Positions 7,822 through 15,185 of a DNA stretch of 39,109 bases are shown piece after piece. Origin of the DNA: CAYLMG01 sp964464635 (lineage in GTDB: Bacteria > Planctomycetota > Phycisphaerae > Sedimentisphaerales > Anaerobacaceae); the NCBI GenBank assembly GCA_964464635.1, contig CAYXGT010000015.1, positions 1 through 39,109 of the forward strand, in the 5' to 3' direction. Both the position numbers and the translations under genes were made by a program. Positions within the stretch are counted from its first letter, which is position 1. Every line of letters begins with the position of its first letter. The notes under the pieces were generated by a model, which was not told the origin of the DNA, did not search any database, and saw nothing but the letters and a program-made list of their open reading frames with translations.

Positions 7822-9255
7822 ATGAAAACGAAATCAATCTTGAAATCATTGCCTTTTGTAATAATTGTTTCTGCCTGTTTTGTTTTAGGCGGCGAACGTG
7901 AGCATTCGGCGCTTGAGTCGGTACTGATTGAAGATGTTCCGCACATAAGACAAAGGCAGGATTTTTGCGGCGAGGCCTGCGCAGCAATGTACCTGCAGAA
8001 ACTCGGCTTTGATTATACTCAGGATGACGTTTTCAATTGTTCCGGACTTGACCCTTTGAAAGGCCGCGGCTGCTTTACAGCAGAGCTGAAAACCACTCTC
8101 GAAAATATCGGCTTTGAAACCGGCAAAGTCCGGTACTATATCGATGCAAATGATTCAGACAACCGGCTCGATGAACAATTTAAGCGGCTTCACGAGAGCT
8201 TGAAACAAGGAATACCTTCTATTTGCTGTATGCGTTACGACGACAAGCCCGCTGCACCTGAGCATTTTCGATTGATTCTCGGCTACGATGCCAAAACCGA
8301 TTCCGTCATTTATCACGAACCTGCAGAATACTGCGGCTCATACAAAAAAATGCCCCGCCAGACTTTTTATGAGCTTTGGCCTTTAAAATATGATGCGAAG
8401 AAATGGCTGCTCGTTCGTTTCAGCTTAATTGAGGATAAAATAAAAGAGCCCGAAAAATCAAAAAGTTTCACCGACGCCGACTACGCACAGCATATAAAAG
8501 AATTGAAAACAAAAATCCCCGACAGCAGCTTTTCAATCGTGCTTACAAAACCGTTTGTTGTTATCGGCGACGAGTCAGCTTCGATGGTGAAATACCGCGC
8601 AGAAAAAACTGTAAATTGGGCTGTCGATAAACTCAAAGCCGACTACTTTGAAAACGACCCCTGCTCGATTATTGATATCTGGCTTTTTGACGGAGAAAAA
8701 AGCTACCGTAAATATACAAGGCAAATTTTCAACGATGAGCCGACGACGCCTTTCGGCTATTTTTCGGATGAGCACAACTCTCTTATTATGAACATCGCTA
8801 CAGGCGGCGGAACGCTCGTTCACGAAATCGTACACCCGTTCATAGCAGCGAATTTTCCCGATTGTCCTGCCTGGTTTAATGAAGGCCTGGCATCGCTATA
8901 TGAGCAGAGCAGCGAAAAAAACGGAAAAATATGTGGCCTGACGAACTGGCGGCTGAGAGGCTTAAAAGAAAAGATAAAAGACGGAACTCTGCCGACTTTT
9001 AAGGAATTGACGCATACAACGACGTTCGAATTTTATCGCGGCTCTGCCGGCGGCGATAACTATGCGCAGGCAAGGTATCTTTGCTACTATTTGCAGGAAA
9101 AAAACCTTCTGAGAAAATTCTACCACGAATTCAAATCGCAAATTAAAAGTGACCCTACGGGATATAAGACACTGCTGACAGTGCTCAGAATCGATGACAT
9201 AAACAAGTTTGAAAACGATTGGCAAAAGTGGATTCTGAAACTGACATTTCCATAA
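7822..9255 (+). CDS. Predicted lipoprotein with C39-like cysteine peptidase and HExxH metallopeptidase domains
   Basis: The protein has 477 residues from the ATG at 7822; a GTG two codons earlier is possible and neither has a clear ribosome site. The N-terminus is hydrophobic with a lipobox-like VSAC (Cys19). Residues 36-200 resemble C39-family peptidases: RQDFCGEACAAMYL with Cys49 after Gln46, then EHFRLILGYD with His148, and HEPAE at 165-169 where the family usually has Asp-Pro. Residues 245-440 contain HEIVH (334-338) and a downstream WFNEG (Glu354), a gluzincin-type zinc site. Two peptidase folds in one exported protein is unusual. The gene follows the DUF4139 pair, so it may act on envelope or extracellular protein. 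Confidence 0.7.
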   Translation: MKTKSILKSLPFVIIVSACFVLGGEREHSALESVLIEDVPHIRQRQDFCGEACAAMYLQKLGFDYTQDDVFNCSGLDPLKGRGCFTAELKTTLENIGFETGKVRYYIDANDSDNRLDEQFKRLHESLKQGIPSICCMRYDDKPAAPEHFRLILGYDAKTDSVIYHEPAEYCGSYKKMPRQTFYELWPLKYDAKKWLLVRFSLIEDKIKEPEKSKSFTDADYAQHIKELKTKIPDSSFSIVLTKPFVVIGDESASMVKYRAEKTVNWAVDKLKADYFENDPCSIIDIWLFDGEKSYRKYTRQIFNDEPTTPFGYFSDEHNSLIMNIATGGGTLVHEIVHPFIAANFPDCPAWFNEGLASLYEQSSEKNGKICGLTNWRLRGLKEKIKDGTLPTFKELTHTTTFEFYRGSAGGDNYAQARYLCYYLQEKNLLRKFYHEFKSQIKSDPTGYKTLLTVLRIDDINKFENDWQKWILKLTFP

Positions 9256-9299
9256 AAACGTTGGTTGAAGGTAAACTGTCGGGTGTTTCGCTATTTTGC

Positions 9300-10022
9300 T
9301 TATGACCAGATTAATAGCTTGGCACCAACAAGGGCCAGAAACACGGCAACGAAAACGCGGAACTGCTTCTGAGGCAGTTTGTCCAGGAATCGTTTCGCCG
9401 TGTATGCACCGATAAAGGAGATGGGAATACCAGCCAGAAGCGCGAGCAGCAGGTTTTGCCCAAGACGCGTCCCGCCCCAGATATAGCGTGAGATACGTGT
9501 GACGTCGATGAACAGTGCAATCAGGCCGGAGGTAAAAATATAAACCTCTTTAGGAAGATTGAAGGCCATCAGAAAGGCACCGCGAACGGCACCGCCAATG
9601 CCGAAGAATCCGGCAAACAGCCCTGAGAGCGAGCCGCCGCAGACGGCAGTTGTGTGGGTTTTCGGTAAAGACCAGTTGCGTTTGACAAGCAGATATACGA
9701 CGTACAGGATAAGGAAGGCTCCGAGAATCTGTTTGAGCGGCAGGGCCTGTGCATGCAGAGAAAGCGATGCGCCCAGGAAACTCGCCACAATACCCGGAAT
9801 ACCAAAGCCGAGAACCAGCTTCCATTCGAATCCTCTTTTGAATAACAGCACCTTCCAGATATCGCCACAAAGGTGAATGATACCGACGAACAGCAGCGTT
9901 ATAGGCAGGGGCACGAACAGCGTCATAACCGGAATCATCACTGTAGATGTTCCAAAGCCGGTTGCTGTTCCGACGACGGAAGCGACAAGGATTAAGATGC
10001 AAAGCAGTATCACTTGTGTCAT
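9300..10022 (-). CDS. TauE/SafE (TSUP) family membrane permease
   Basis: This 240-residue, very hydrophobic protein has about seven to eight membrane segments. The N-terminal GTATGFGTSTVMIPVM and internal SGLFAGFFGIGGAVRGAF glycine-rich repeats are typical of the TSUP family, whose members move sulfite, sulfoacetate or related anions. A ribosome site AAGGA lies upstream of the ATG. It is the last gene of a minus-strand group behind the EF-Tu domain-II-like and transaminase genes. The substrate cannot be told from sequence. A siroheme-pathway gene nearby is only weak support for sulfur metabolism. Confidence 0.88.
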   Translation of the reverse strand: MTQVILLCILILVASVVGTATGFGTSTVMIPVMTLFVPLPITLLFVGIIHLCGDIWKVLLFKRGFEWKLVLGFGIPGIVASFLGASLSLHAQALPLKQILGAFLILYVVYLLVKRNWSLPKTHTTAVCGGSLSGLFAGFFGIGGAVRGAFLMAFNLPKEVYIFTSGLIALFIDVTRISRYIWGGTRLGQNLLLALLAGIPISFIGAYTAKRFLDKLPQKQFRVFVAVFLALVGAKLLIWS

Positions 10023-10123
10023 ATCGCTTCCTTGTTATGGCAAGAATAATAAAGTATAACATTGCCGTTCCGACGACGGCTAAATAAAAAACAATCCTCT
10101 GAGTGGCAGAAGATTAAATAGAT

Positions 10124-10378
10124 TTAGTCGGTGACTTTGTAAACGGTGTCGGTTTTTCGTACACGGTCGGGGACCTTGACGCCGACAGAGTCACCGGCTT
10201 TGGCCTCCTGGACGTTCTGGTTCTCAATCTGCATCGATTCAACAACTGCTTCGAGGTCGGTTGTGTGGCCCTTAAAATGGATTTTGTCGCCGACCTTCAA
10301 AGGTCCGGTCAGCTCAATGGCGGCGACGACCGGCTTGGCAAAAAAGTCCGACACTTTTCCAATTTCCTGCTCCTGCAT
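10124..10378 (-). CDS. Small EF-Tu domain-II-like protein
   Basis: The protein has 84 residues. The whole chain matches a single beta-barrel of the type found in domain II of EF-Tu and EF-1A: PLKVGDKIHFKGHTTDLEAVV, then EAKAGDSVGVKVPDRVR. There is no GTPase domain. A very strong ribosome site (AAGGAGG) precedes the ATG, so it is probably made in quantity. Small proteins of this kind are known in bacteria and archaea and are annotated as elongation-factor-like, without a settled role. It lies 28 nt after the transaminase gene. Confidence 0.8.
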   Translation of the reverse strand: MQEQEIGKVSDFFAKPVVAAIELTGPLKVGDKIHFKGHTTDLEAVVESMQIENQNVQEAKAGDSVGVKVPDRVRKTDTVYKVTD

Positions 10379-10406
10379 TTGTAGGCCTCCTTATAAAAAG
10401 TTAAGA

Positions 10407-11240
10407 TTATTTTGTAAATTTTAGAAACTCGGTTATTAAATTTTTAGTTATAGGGCCCGGCTGAGAGTTTCCTATCGTTTCGTCGTCAAATTTTATTACC
10501 GGTATTATATCCTTGGTAGTGACGGTAAGGAAGAGCTCATCTGCATTTTTTGCCTCGTCGGGTGATAAGGATTTTTCGATTACCTCGATATTTAGATTTT
10601 CAGCGGCTTTTATGACGTAACCGCGGGTGATTGAGCCAAGGATATTTGCGGTCAGCGGGGCGGTACGCAGGCCTCGGCCGAGGATGGCAAAAAAAGATGA
10701 GCCTGAGCCCTCGGTAATAAGGCCGGCATCGTCAACGAGTATGGCTTCGTCACAGCCTTTGGCAGCGGCGGCGTGGCGGGCGAGGATGTTGGCCAATAGA
10801 TTCAGCGATTTAATCCAGCATTTTTTCCAGCGAAGGTCCGGCTGAGTTGAGACCGTGATGCCTTTCTGTTTCAGGCCGGTAAAGTCGGGCAGATCGGTGA
10901 TTGTTAGAAAGAAGTTCGGCTTTATATGGTCGTCCCAGTTATGCTCGCGCAGGGCTGAGCCGCGGGTAATGTGAAAATAGATTCTGGCGTTATGAATTTT
11001 CGCGGTCTCGAAGGCGTCGATTACCTTTTTTCGGATTTGCCCGATATTAACATCTTCGATTTCGATACCGGCAAGGCTGTTACCGAAACGGGCGAGGTGC
11101 TCATCGAGGGCGAAGATTTTACCTTCATAGCTTCGAACGACCTCATAAACGCCGTCGCCGAAGTACAGGCCTCTATCCAGATAAGCGGAATCGAGCTTAT
11201 CGAGGGGCAGGATTTCGTCATTTATCATTGCCAATTGCAT
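10407..11240 (-). CDS. dat: D-amino-acid transaminase
   Basis: This is a class IV PLP aminotransferase of 277 residues from the ATG at 11240; a longer form starting at a TTG is less likely. The Schiff-base lysine is Lys144 in CWIKSLNLLANILA, and Glu177 (LITEGSGS) is the cofactor-binding glutamate. Arg98 and His100 (ALREH) and Tyr32 match the substrate-carboxylate trap described for Bacillus D-amino-acid transaminase (Tyr31, Arg98, His100). That separates it from branched-chain aminotransferases. It would make D-Glu or D-Ala from the keto acids, feeding peptidoglycan. It is divergent from rplU and first in a minus-strand group. Confidence 0.85.
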   Translation of the reverse strand: MQLAMINDEILPLDKLDSAYLDRGLYFGDGVYEVVRSYEGKIFALDEHLARFGNSLAGIEIEDVNIGQIRKKVIDAFETAKIHNARIYFHITRGSALREHNWDDHIKPNFFLTITDLPDFTGLKQKGITVSTQPDLRWKKCWIKSLNLLANILARHAAAAKGCDEAILVDDAGLITEGSGSSFFAILGRGLRTAPLTANILGSITRGYVIKAAENLNIEVIEKSLSPDEAKNADELFLTVTTKDIIPVIKFDDETIGNSQPGPITKNLITEFLKFTK

Positions 11241-11253
11241 AGGGATATAAAAA

Positions 11254-11282
11254 ATTGTAAAATAAAATTTAAGAATAAACAA
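11254..11282 (-). promoter_or_regulatory. Candidate sigma70-type promoter for dat
   Basis: On the minus strand TTGTTT (11282-11277) is followed by a 17-bp spacer and TACAAT (11259-11254), 13 nt before the dat ATG. The region is AT-rich, so a chance match is possible. It lies back to back with the rplU promoter. Confidence 0.4.
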
Positions 11283-11310
11283 TTTACAAATAAAAAGGAA
11301 TCAGTATAAT
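11283..11310 (+). promoter_or_regulatory. Sigma70-type promoter for rplU
   Basis: TTTACA (11283-11288) is followed by a 16-bp spacer and a consensus TATAAT (11305-11310), 45 nt before the rplU start. Confidence 0.6.
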
Positions 11311-11355
11311 AGCTCAATCTTTGATGGTTTTAAATAGTAAATTGAGGAGTTTTTT

Positions 11356-11685
11356 ATGTATGCAGTAATAGAAGCAGGCAGCAAGCAATACAAGGTCGCT
11401 GAGGGCGATACTCTGGATATAGAGCTGACGGACGTTAAGCCGGGAGCAAAGAAAATCGAGCTTGATAAGGTTTTGTTTATCGGCGACGGCGCCAAACATA
11501 AAATCGGCACACCTTATATCGAGGGGGCAAAAGTTACCGCAAAGTTCACCGAAACAGCAGAAGAGGCGGTTGTGAAAGGGCCTAAACTGTACCCGATGCA
11601 CTTTAAGAGAAGGAAAAACAGCAAGAGACGTATCGGGCACAGGCAGAAGTATATGCAGGTGACAATAGATAAGATTAAAGCGTAA
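11356..11685 (+). CDS. rplU: 50S ribosomal protein L21
   Basis: This 109-residue protein matches L21 over its full length: MYAVIEAGSKQYKVAEGD at the N-terminus and the basic HFKRRKNSKRRIGHRQKY stretch with the VTIDKI ending at the C-terminus. L21 binds 23S rRNA in the large subunit. A ribosome site (TTGAGGAG) precedes the ATG. In most bacteria rplU is followed by rpmA (L27), often with obg; here the next gene is on the other strand and unrelated, so the usual operon is broken. A terminator-like hairpin at 11707-11732 ends the unit. Confidence 0.97.
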   Translation: MYAVIEAGSKQYKVAEGDTLDIELTDVKPGAKKIELDKVLFIGDGAKHKIGTPYIEGAKVTAKFTETAEEAVVKGPKLYPMHFKRRKNSKRRIGHRQKYMQVTIDKIKA

Positions 11686-11706
11686 CGTTTGGCACATAGC
11701 GGAAGG

Positions 11707-11732
11707 GGCTGATTAATCGGCAGCCGTTTTTT
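11707..11732 (+). terminator. Probable rplU terminator overlapping the 3' end of the convergent gene
   Basis: GGCTG (11707-11711) pairs with CAGCC (11721-11725) over a 9-nt loop. One G and six Ts follow. The hairpin overlaps the last codons of the minus-strand dehydrogenase gene. Confidence 0.5.
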
Positions 11733-12369
11733 CTTTTGTTTTTTCCGAAATGATTTGCTGTGCGTATTGCCGCCATTCTTCCGGGCCGTTATCGAGAAAA
11801 TATCCGAACGAATCGTCATCGACGAGCCGACCGAGCAGGATTTTCTTATCGGCGGGGTCGCTGATGTTCTCGATAATGTGCTTTCTGATTTGCTCGAGCT
11901 CGTCAACGAATCGGCCGTGATTTTCCGTGAAGAGCGCCTCGAGCTTCTTTTTTATATGGCCTGCGTAAGCGGGGCAGTCACCTTCGGTGCTGACGGCAAT
12001 CTGGAGGTCACCGCGTTTTACTATCGAAGGTACAAAAAAATCGCAGTGGCGGGGGTCATCAACAACGTTGCATAAAATCTCGAGCTGCTGACAGTCTTTG
12101 TAAATCTGCTGATTGACTTCGGTTTTATTCGTGGCGGCGATGACAAGGACGGCGCCGGCGAGGTAATTTTTGGAATATTTCGATTTTATGAACTCGACGT
12201 TCGCGGACTTGAAGCGGCTGATTAGCGTCTCATCGACGGCATCGGATACGATGATCAGGCGAGCGCCGGCGTCGAGCAGGCTTTGTGCTTTTCTGATAGC
12301 TACCGGGCCTGCACCAACTACGACGGCGCGTCGGCCTGCCATTTCCAGAAATACAGGATACTTTGCCAT
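11713..12369 (-). CDS. Precorrin-2 dehydrogenase / sirohydrochlorin ferrochelatase-like (siroheme synthesis)
   Basis: The protein has 218 residues and matches the N-terminal half of CysG (Met8p/SirC type). A Rossmann NAD site VVGAGPVAIRKAQSLLDAGA is at about 17-36. The family stretch CNVVDDPRHCDFFVPSIV (about 95-112) and GDLQIAVSTEGDCPAYAGHI follow. The uroporphyrinogen methyltransferase half is absent, so methylation must be done by another gene. Siroheme serves sulfite and nitrite reductases. The ATG lacks a ribosome site and lies just 8 nt after a TATAAT on the same strand (12383-12378), suggesting a nearly leaderless mRNA. Confidence 0.88.
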   Translation of the reverse strand: MAKYPVFLEMAGRRAVVVGAGPVAIRKAQSLLDAGARLIIVSDAVDETLISRFKSANVEFIKSKYSKNYLAGAVLVIAATNKTEVNQQIYKDCQQLEILCNVVDDPRHCDFFVPSIVKRGDLQIAVSTEGDCPAYAGHIKKKLEALFTENHGRFVDELEQIRKHIIENISDPADKKILLGRLVDDDSFGYFLDNGPEEWRQYAQQIISEKTKEKTAAD

Positions 12370-12377
12370 ATCAAACC

Positions 12378-12383
12378 ATTATA
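12378..12383 (-). promoter_or_regulatory. Consensus -10 hexamer immediately before the precorrin-2 dehydrogenase start
   Basis: TATAAT on the minus strand ends 8 nt before the ATG at 12369, so a start site at normal distance would lie within about 3 nt of the start codon. No clear -35 hexamer was found at 16-18 bp. Confidence 0.4.
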
Positions 12384-12528
12384 CTACCGGTGCGATGAAA
12401 CAAATATTAAAATAAAAATTTAGGAATAATATTTTACGGCTTTTCGGTTAGCAAAGCCTGTTTGTTTGTAGTAAACTAAATTGTATCGTTTTTTTTCGAT
12501 TTTGGTTTGAAAATGAGGCCGCGTTAAG

Positions 12529-13053
12529 ATGAAACAATTGCAGCCGCCGTTAACGGATGATGTAATTGCCGAGCTAAAGGTTGGCGATGAGGTGCAGATT
12601 ACGGGTGTGATATATTCGGCTCGTGATATGGCCCATAAGAGGATGTGCGAGGCGATAAAGGCTGGCAAAAAGCTGCCGTTTGATATCAAAGGAGCGGTTA
12701 TTTATTTTATGGGCCCGTCGCCTGCCAGGCCGGGAAAAGTTATCGGGGCGGCAGGCTCTACGACTTCTTCGAGGATGGATGAGTTCAGCCCGATTCTTCT
12801 GGCGTCCGGCCTGAAGGCTATGCTCGGCAAGGGCTATAGAAACCAGGAAGTGAGAGAGGCGTTGAAAAGATACAAAGCGGTTCATTTATTGACTATAGGC
12901 GGTGCGGGAGCCCTGTTGAACAGGTTTATCAAGGACTGCCGGGTGATAGGCTATGAAGATTTTGGAACAGAGGCGGTAAGAGAGCTTGTGGTGGAGGATT
13001 TTCCCGCGATAGTTGCTTACGATTCAAAAGGTAACAGCGTTTATAAGAGGTGA
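12529..13053 (+). CDS. Fumarate hydratase / tartrate dehydratase beta subunit (class I, Fe-S hydro-lyase)
   Basis: The protein has 174 residues and matches the C-terminal or beta part of class I fumarases and L-tartrate dehydratase: GDEVQITGVIYSARDMAHKRM, then FMGPSPARPGKVIGAAGST and HLLTIGGAGALLNRFI. In the two-subunit form this part needs an alpha subunit that holds the iron-sulfur cluster. No alpha gene is present on either side here, so the partner must be elsewhere. Fumarate-malate conversion is the most common role, but tartrate cannot be excluded. It is 9 nt upstream of the YchF-like GTPase gene and probably co-transcribed with it. Confidence 0.85.
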   Translation: MKQLQPPLTDDVIAELKVGDEVQITGVIYSARDMAHKRMCEAIKAGKKLPFDIKGAVIYFMGPSPARPGKVIGAAGSTTSSRMDEFSPILLASGLKAMLGKGYRNQEVREALKRYKAVHLLTIGGAGALLNRFIKDCRVIGYEDFGTEAVRELVVEDFPAIVAYDSKGNSVYKR

Positions 13054-13062
13054 GCAGCGAAA

Positions 13063-14133
13063 ATGAAAGCTGCACTTATCGGATTATTGCAATCGGGTAA
13101 AAGCACGCTGTTTGCCGCGGTCAGCGGCAAGGCGGTTGCACCGATGGGTTCGACTGCGATTGAAGAGGCTATGGTTTCTGTGCCGGACGAGAGGCTTGAC
13201 TGGCTGACTGATTATTATAAGCCTAAAAAAGTAGTGCACGCCTCAATAGACTGTCTGGATGTGCCGGGTTTTAACCTGGCCGATGAGCACGGAAGGGCGG
13301 CGGCGAGAAGGCTGATTCACAGCATAAGAACCTCTGAACTGCTCGTTCTGGTAGTGAGAGCATTCGAAAATCAGGCGGTGCCGCCTTACGGCGGAAGTGT
13401 CAATCCGGCGCGTGACCTCGAAGAGCTGAAGACCGAACTTCTGCTAAGCGATTTGGAGCTAGTGGCGACGAGGATAGATAGGCTGGAAAAGCAGATTAAA
13501 AAACCTGCGCAAACACACGAACAGGACAAGACCGAACTGGCACTTCAAAAAAATCTGCAGGAGGCAATCGAAGCGGAAAAACCGATAAGCTCTGCGATAG
13601 AAAGTGACAGCGAGCTGGAAATTATAAAATCACTCGGCTTTTTAACGCTTAAGCCGATGGTCGTTGTGGTGAACGTCGGCGAGGCTGAACGCGATAAAAA
13701 ATATGACTTCACAGACAAGATTGACAGCACAGTGCCGGTGATAGAGGTTTGCGGCGAGCTCGATTACGAGCTTTCGCAGCTCGACGAGCAGAGCAAAAAG
13801 GAATTTATGGCGGAGATGGGTGTCAAGCAGACGGCAATAGGTAAATTTGTAAGAAGCTGCTATAAGGCGCTTGGCCTGATTAGCTTTATAACGGTTGTTC
13901 ACGATGAGCTTCGCTCGTGGCCTATAAAAGAAGGTACCCACGCGCTCGATGCGGCTGGGAAAGTACATACCGATATCCAACGGGGATTTATCAGGGCCGA
14001 GACGTTCAATTTTGATGACTTAAAAGAGCTTGGAGACGAAAAGGCCGTCAAGGCGGCGGGCAAAGTCAGGCTCGAAGGCAAGCAATATTTAGTCAAAGAC
14101 GGTGACATTATAAATTTCAGGTTCAATGTATAA
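13063..14133 (+). CDS. YchF/Obg-like GTPase with C-terminal TGS domain, divergent
   Basis: The protein has 356 residues. The P-loop is GLLQSGKST (7-15), where standard YchF has NVGKST. The switch region DVPGF (about 68-72) replaces the usual DIAGL. NVGE (about 204-207) stands at the base-recognition position; YchF proteins use a non-NKxD motif and prefer ATP. A helical insert (about 125-185) and a C-terminal TGS domain (about 275-356, ending LVKDGDIINFRFNV) complete the fold. It is shorter and more divergent than housekeeping YchF, so it may be a second member of the family. GAGGTGAG upstream gives a ribosome site. Confidence 0.8.
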   Translation: MKAALIGLLQSGKSTLFAAVSGKAVAPMGSTAIEEAMVSVPDERLDWLTDYYKPKKVVHASIDCLDVPGFNLADEHGRAAARRLIHSIRTSELLVLVVRAFENQAVPPYGGSVNPARDLEELKTELLLSDLELVATRIDRLEKQIKKPAQTHEQDKTELALQKNLQEAIEAEKPISSAIESDSELEIIKSLGFLTLKPMVVVVNVGEAERDKKYDFTDKIDSTVPVIEVCGELDYELSQLDEQSKKEFMAEMGVKQTAIGKFVRSCYKALGLISFITVVHDELRSWPIKEGTHALDAAGKVHTDIQRGFIRAETFNFDDLKELGDEKAVKAAGKVRLEGKQYLVKDGDIINFRFNV

Positions 14134-14150
14134 GCAGAGATTGAAAGTTT

Positions 14151-15179
14151 ATGAAAGCGGTTAAACTTGCCGGTATTGGTGAGCTTGCGGTTAGTGAAGC
14201 GGCGGAGCCGGTGATAAAAGATGAAAAACAGGTGCTGCTGAAGGTCGATGCGGTGGGTGTTTGTGGTTCGGATGTGCATTATTACAAGCAGGGCAAAATC
14301 GGCAGCGAGGCTGTGAAGTATCCATTTATTGTCGGTCACGAGTGTGCGGCCACGGTAAAAGAACTCGGCAGGGCGGTTGCACGGATTAAAGTAGGCGATC
14401 GCGTAGTAGTTGACCCGGCGATAAGTTGCGGTGAGTGCAGCCAGTGCAGGGCGGGGCGGAAAAATACCTGCAGAAACTTAAAATATTTAGGTTGTCCCGG
14501 ACAAATAGAAGGCTGTCTTTGTGAATATATTGTTATGCCGGAGGAGAATTGCTACGTATCCGAAAAACTTACAGCAGGACAGGCGGTTCTGTGCGAACCT
14601 CTGGCGATAGCAGTTTACGCTGTTGAGCGGGCTGCAGTTAATAAGGATTCGGATGTTGCAATACTTGGAGCCGGGCCGATAGGACTGAGTGTTCTTTTAT
14701 GCTCAGGATTGAAGACAGAAAAAATATATGTCACTGACAGGGTCAGGGAAAGAATCGAGGCTGCAAAGAATAACGGGGCCTTATGGGCGGGGAACCCTGA
14801 CAGAGAGGATATTGTCAGAGAGATTTTAAAACTGAAGCCGGAAGGTGCTGATGTTGTTTTCGAGTGTGCGGGCCGGCAGCAGACAATTGACCAGGCGATG
14901 GAAATATTGAAACCGGGCGGCAGACTGATGCTTATCGGTATCCCGGAAGAGGATAAAATTCATTTAGATATTCACAAGATGCGCAGAAAAGAGATAACCA
15001 TCGTGAATGTCAGAAGGCAGAATGACTGCACACAAAAGGCTATTGATTTAATTTCGAAAGGCTTGGTGAATGCTGATTTTATGCTGACACACAGCTTTAA
15101 GCCGGAGCAGGCAGCGGATGCCTTTGAAATGGTCGCAGGTTATCGTGACGGAGTCATAAAAGCGGTTATAGAGTTTTGA
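14151..15179 (+). CDS. Zinc-dependent medium-chain alcohol dehydrogenase (polyol dehydrogenase type)
   Basis: The protein has 342 residues. The catalytic zinc site is GVCGSDVHYYKQGKIG with a downstream GHEC, and the structural zinc site is the four-cysteine cluster CGECSQCRAGRKNTC. The Rossmann fold has GAGPIGLS followed by an acidic residue (YVTDRV) that favours NAD. The overall pattern is closest to sorbitol, xylitol or L-threonine dehydrogenases. The substrate cannot be settled from sequence. It is 17 nt after the GTPase gene and 6 nt before cinA, in a tight plus-strand run. Confidence 0.88.
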   Translation: MKAVKLAGIGELAVSEAAEPVIKDEKQVLLKVDAVGVCGSDVHYYKQGKIGSEAVKYPFIVGHECAATVKELGRAVARIKVGDRVVVDPAISCGECSQCRAGRKNTCRNLKYLGCPGQIEGCLCEYIVMPEENCYVSEKLTAGQAVLCEPLAIAVYAVERAAVNKDSDVAILGAGPIGLSVLLCSGLKTEKIYVTDRVRERIEAAKNNGALWAGNPDREDIVREILKLKPEGADVVFECAGRQQTIDQAMEILKPGGRLMLIGIPEEDKIHLDIHKMRRKEITIVNVRRQNDCTQKAIDLISKGLVNADFMLTHSFKPEQAADAFEMVAGYRDGVIKAVIEF

Positions 15180-15185
15180 GTTTAT

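Noticed and set aside
9967..10079. GTTCCGACGACGG occurring twice within about 110 bp
   Set aside because: It is one short 13-bp match, once inside coding sequence; too little to call a repeat family. The second copy makes only a 5-bp hairpin with no T-tract.
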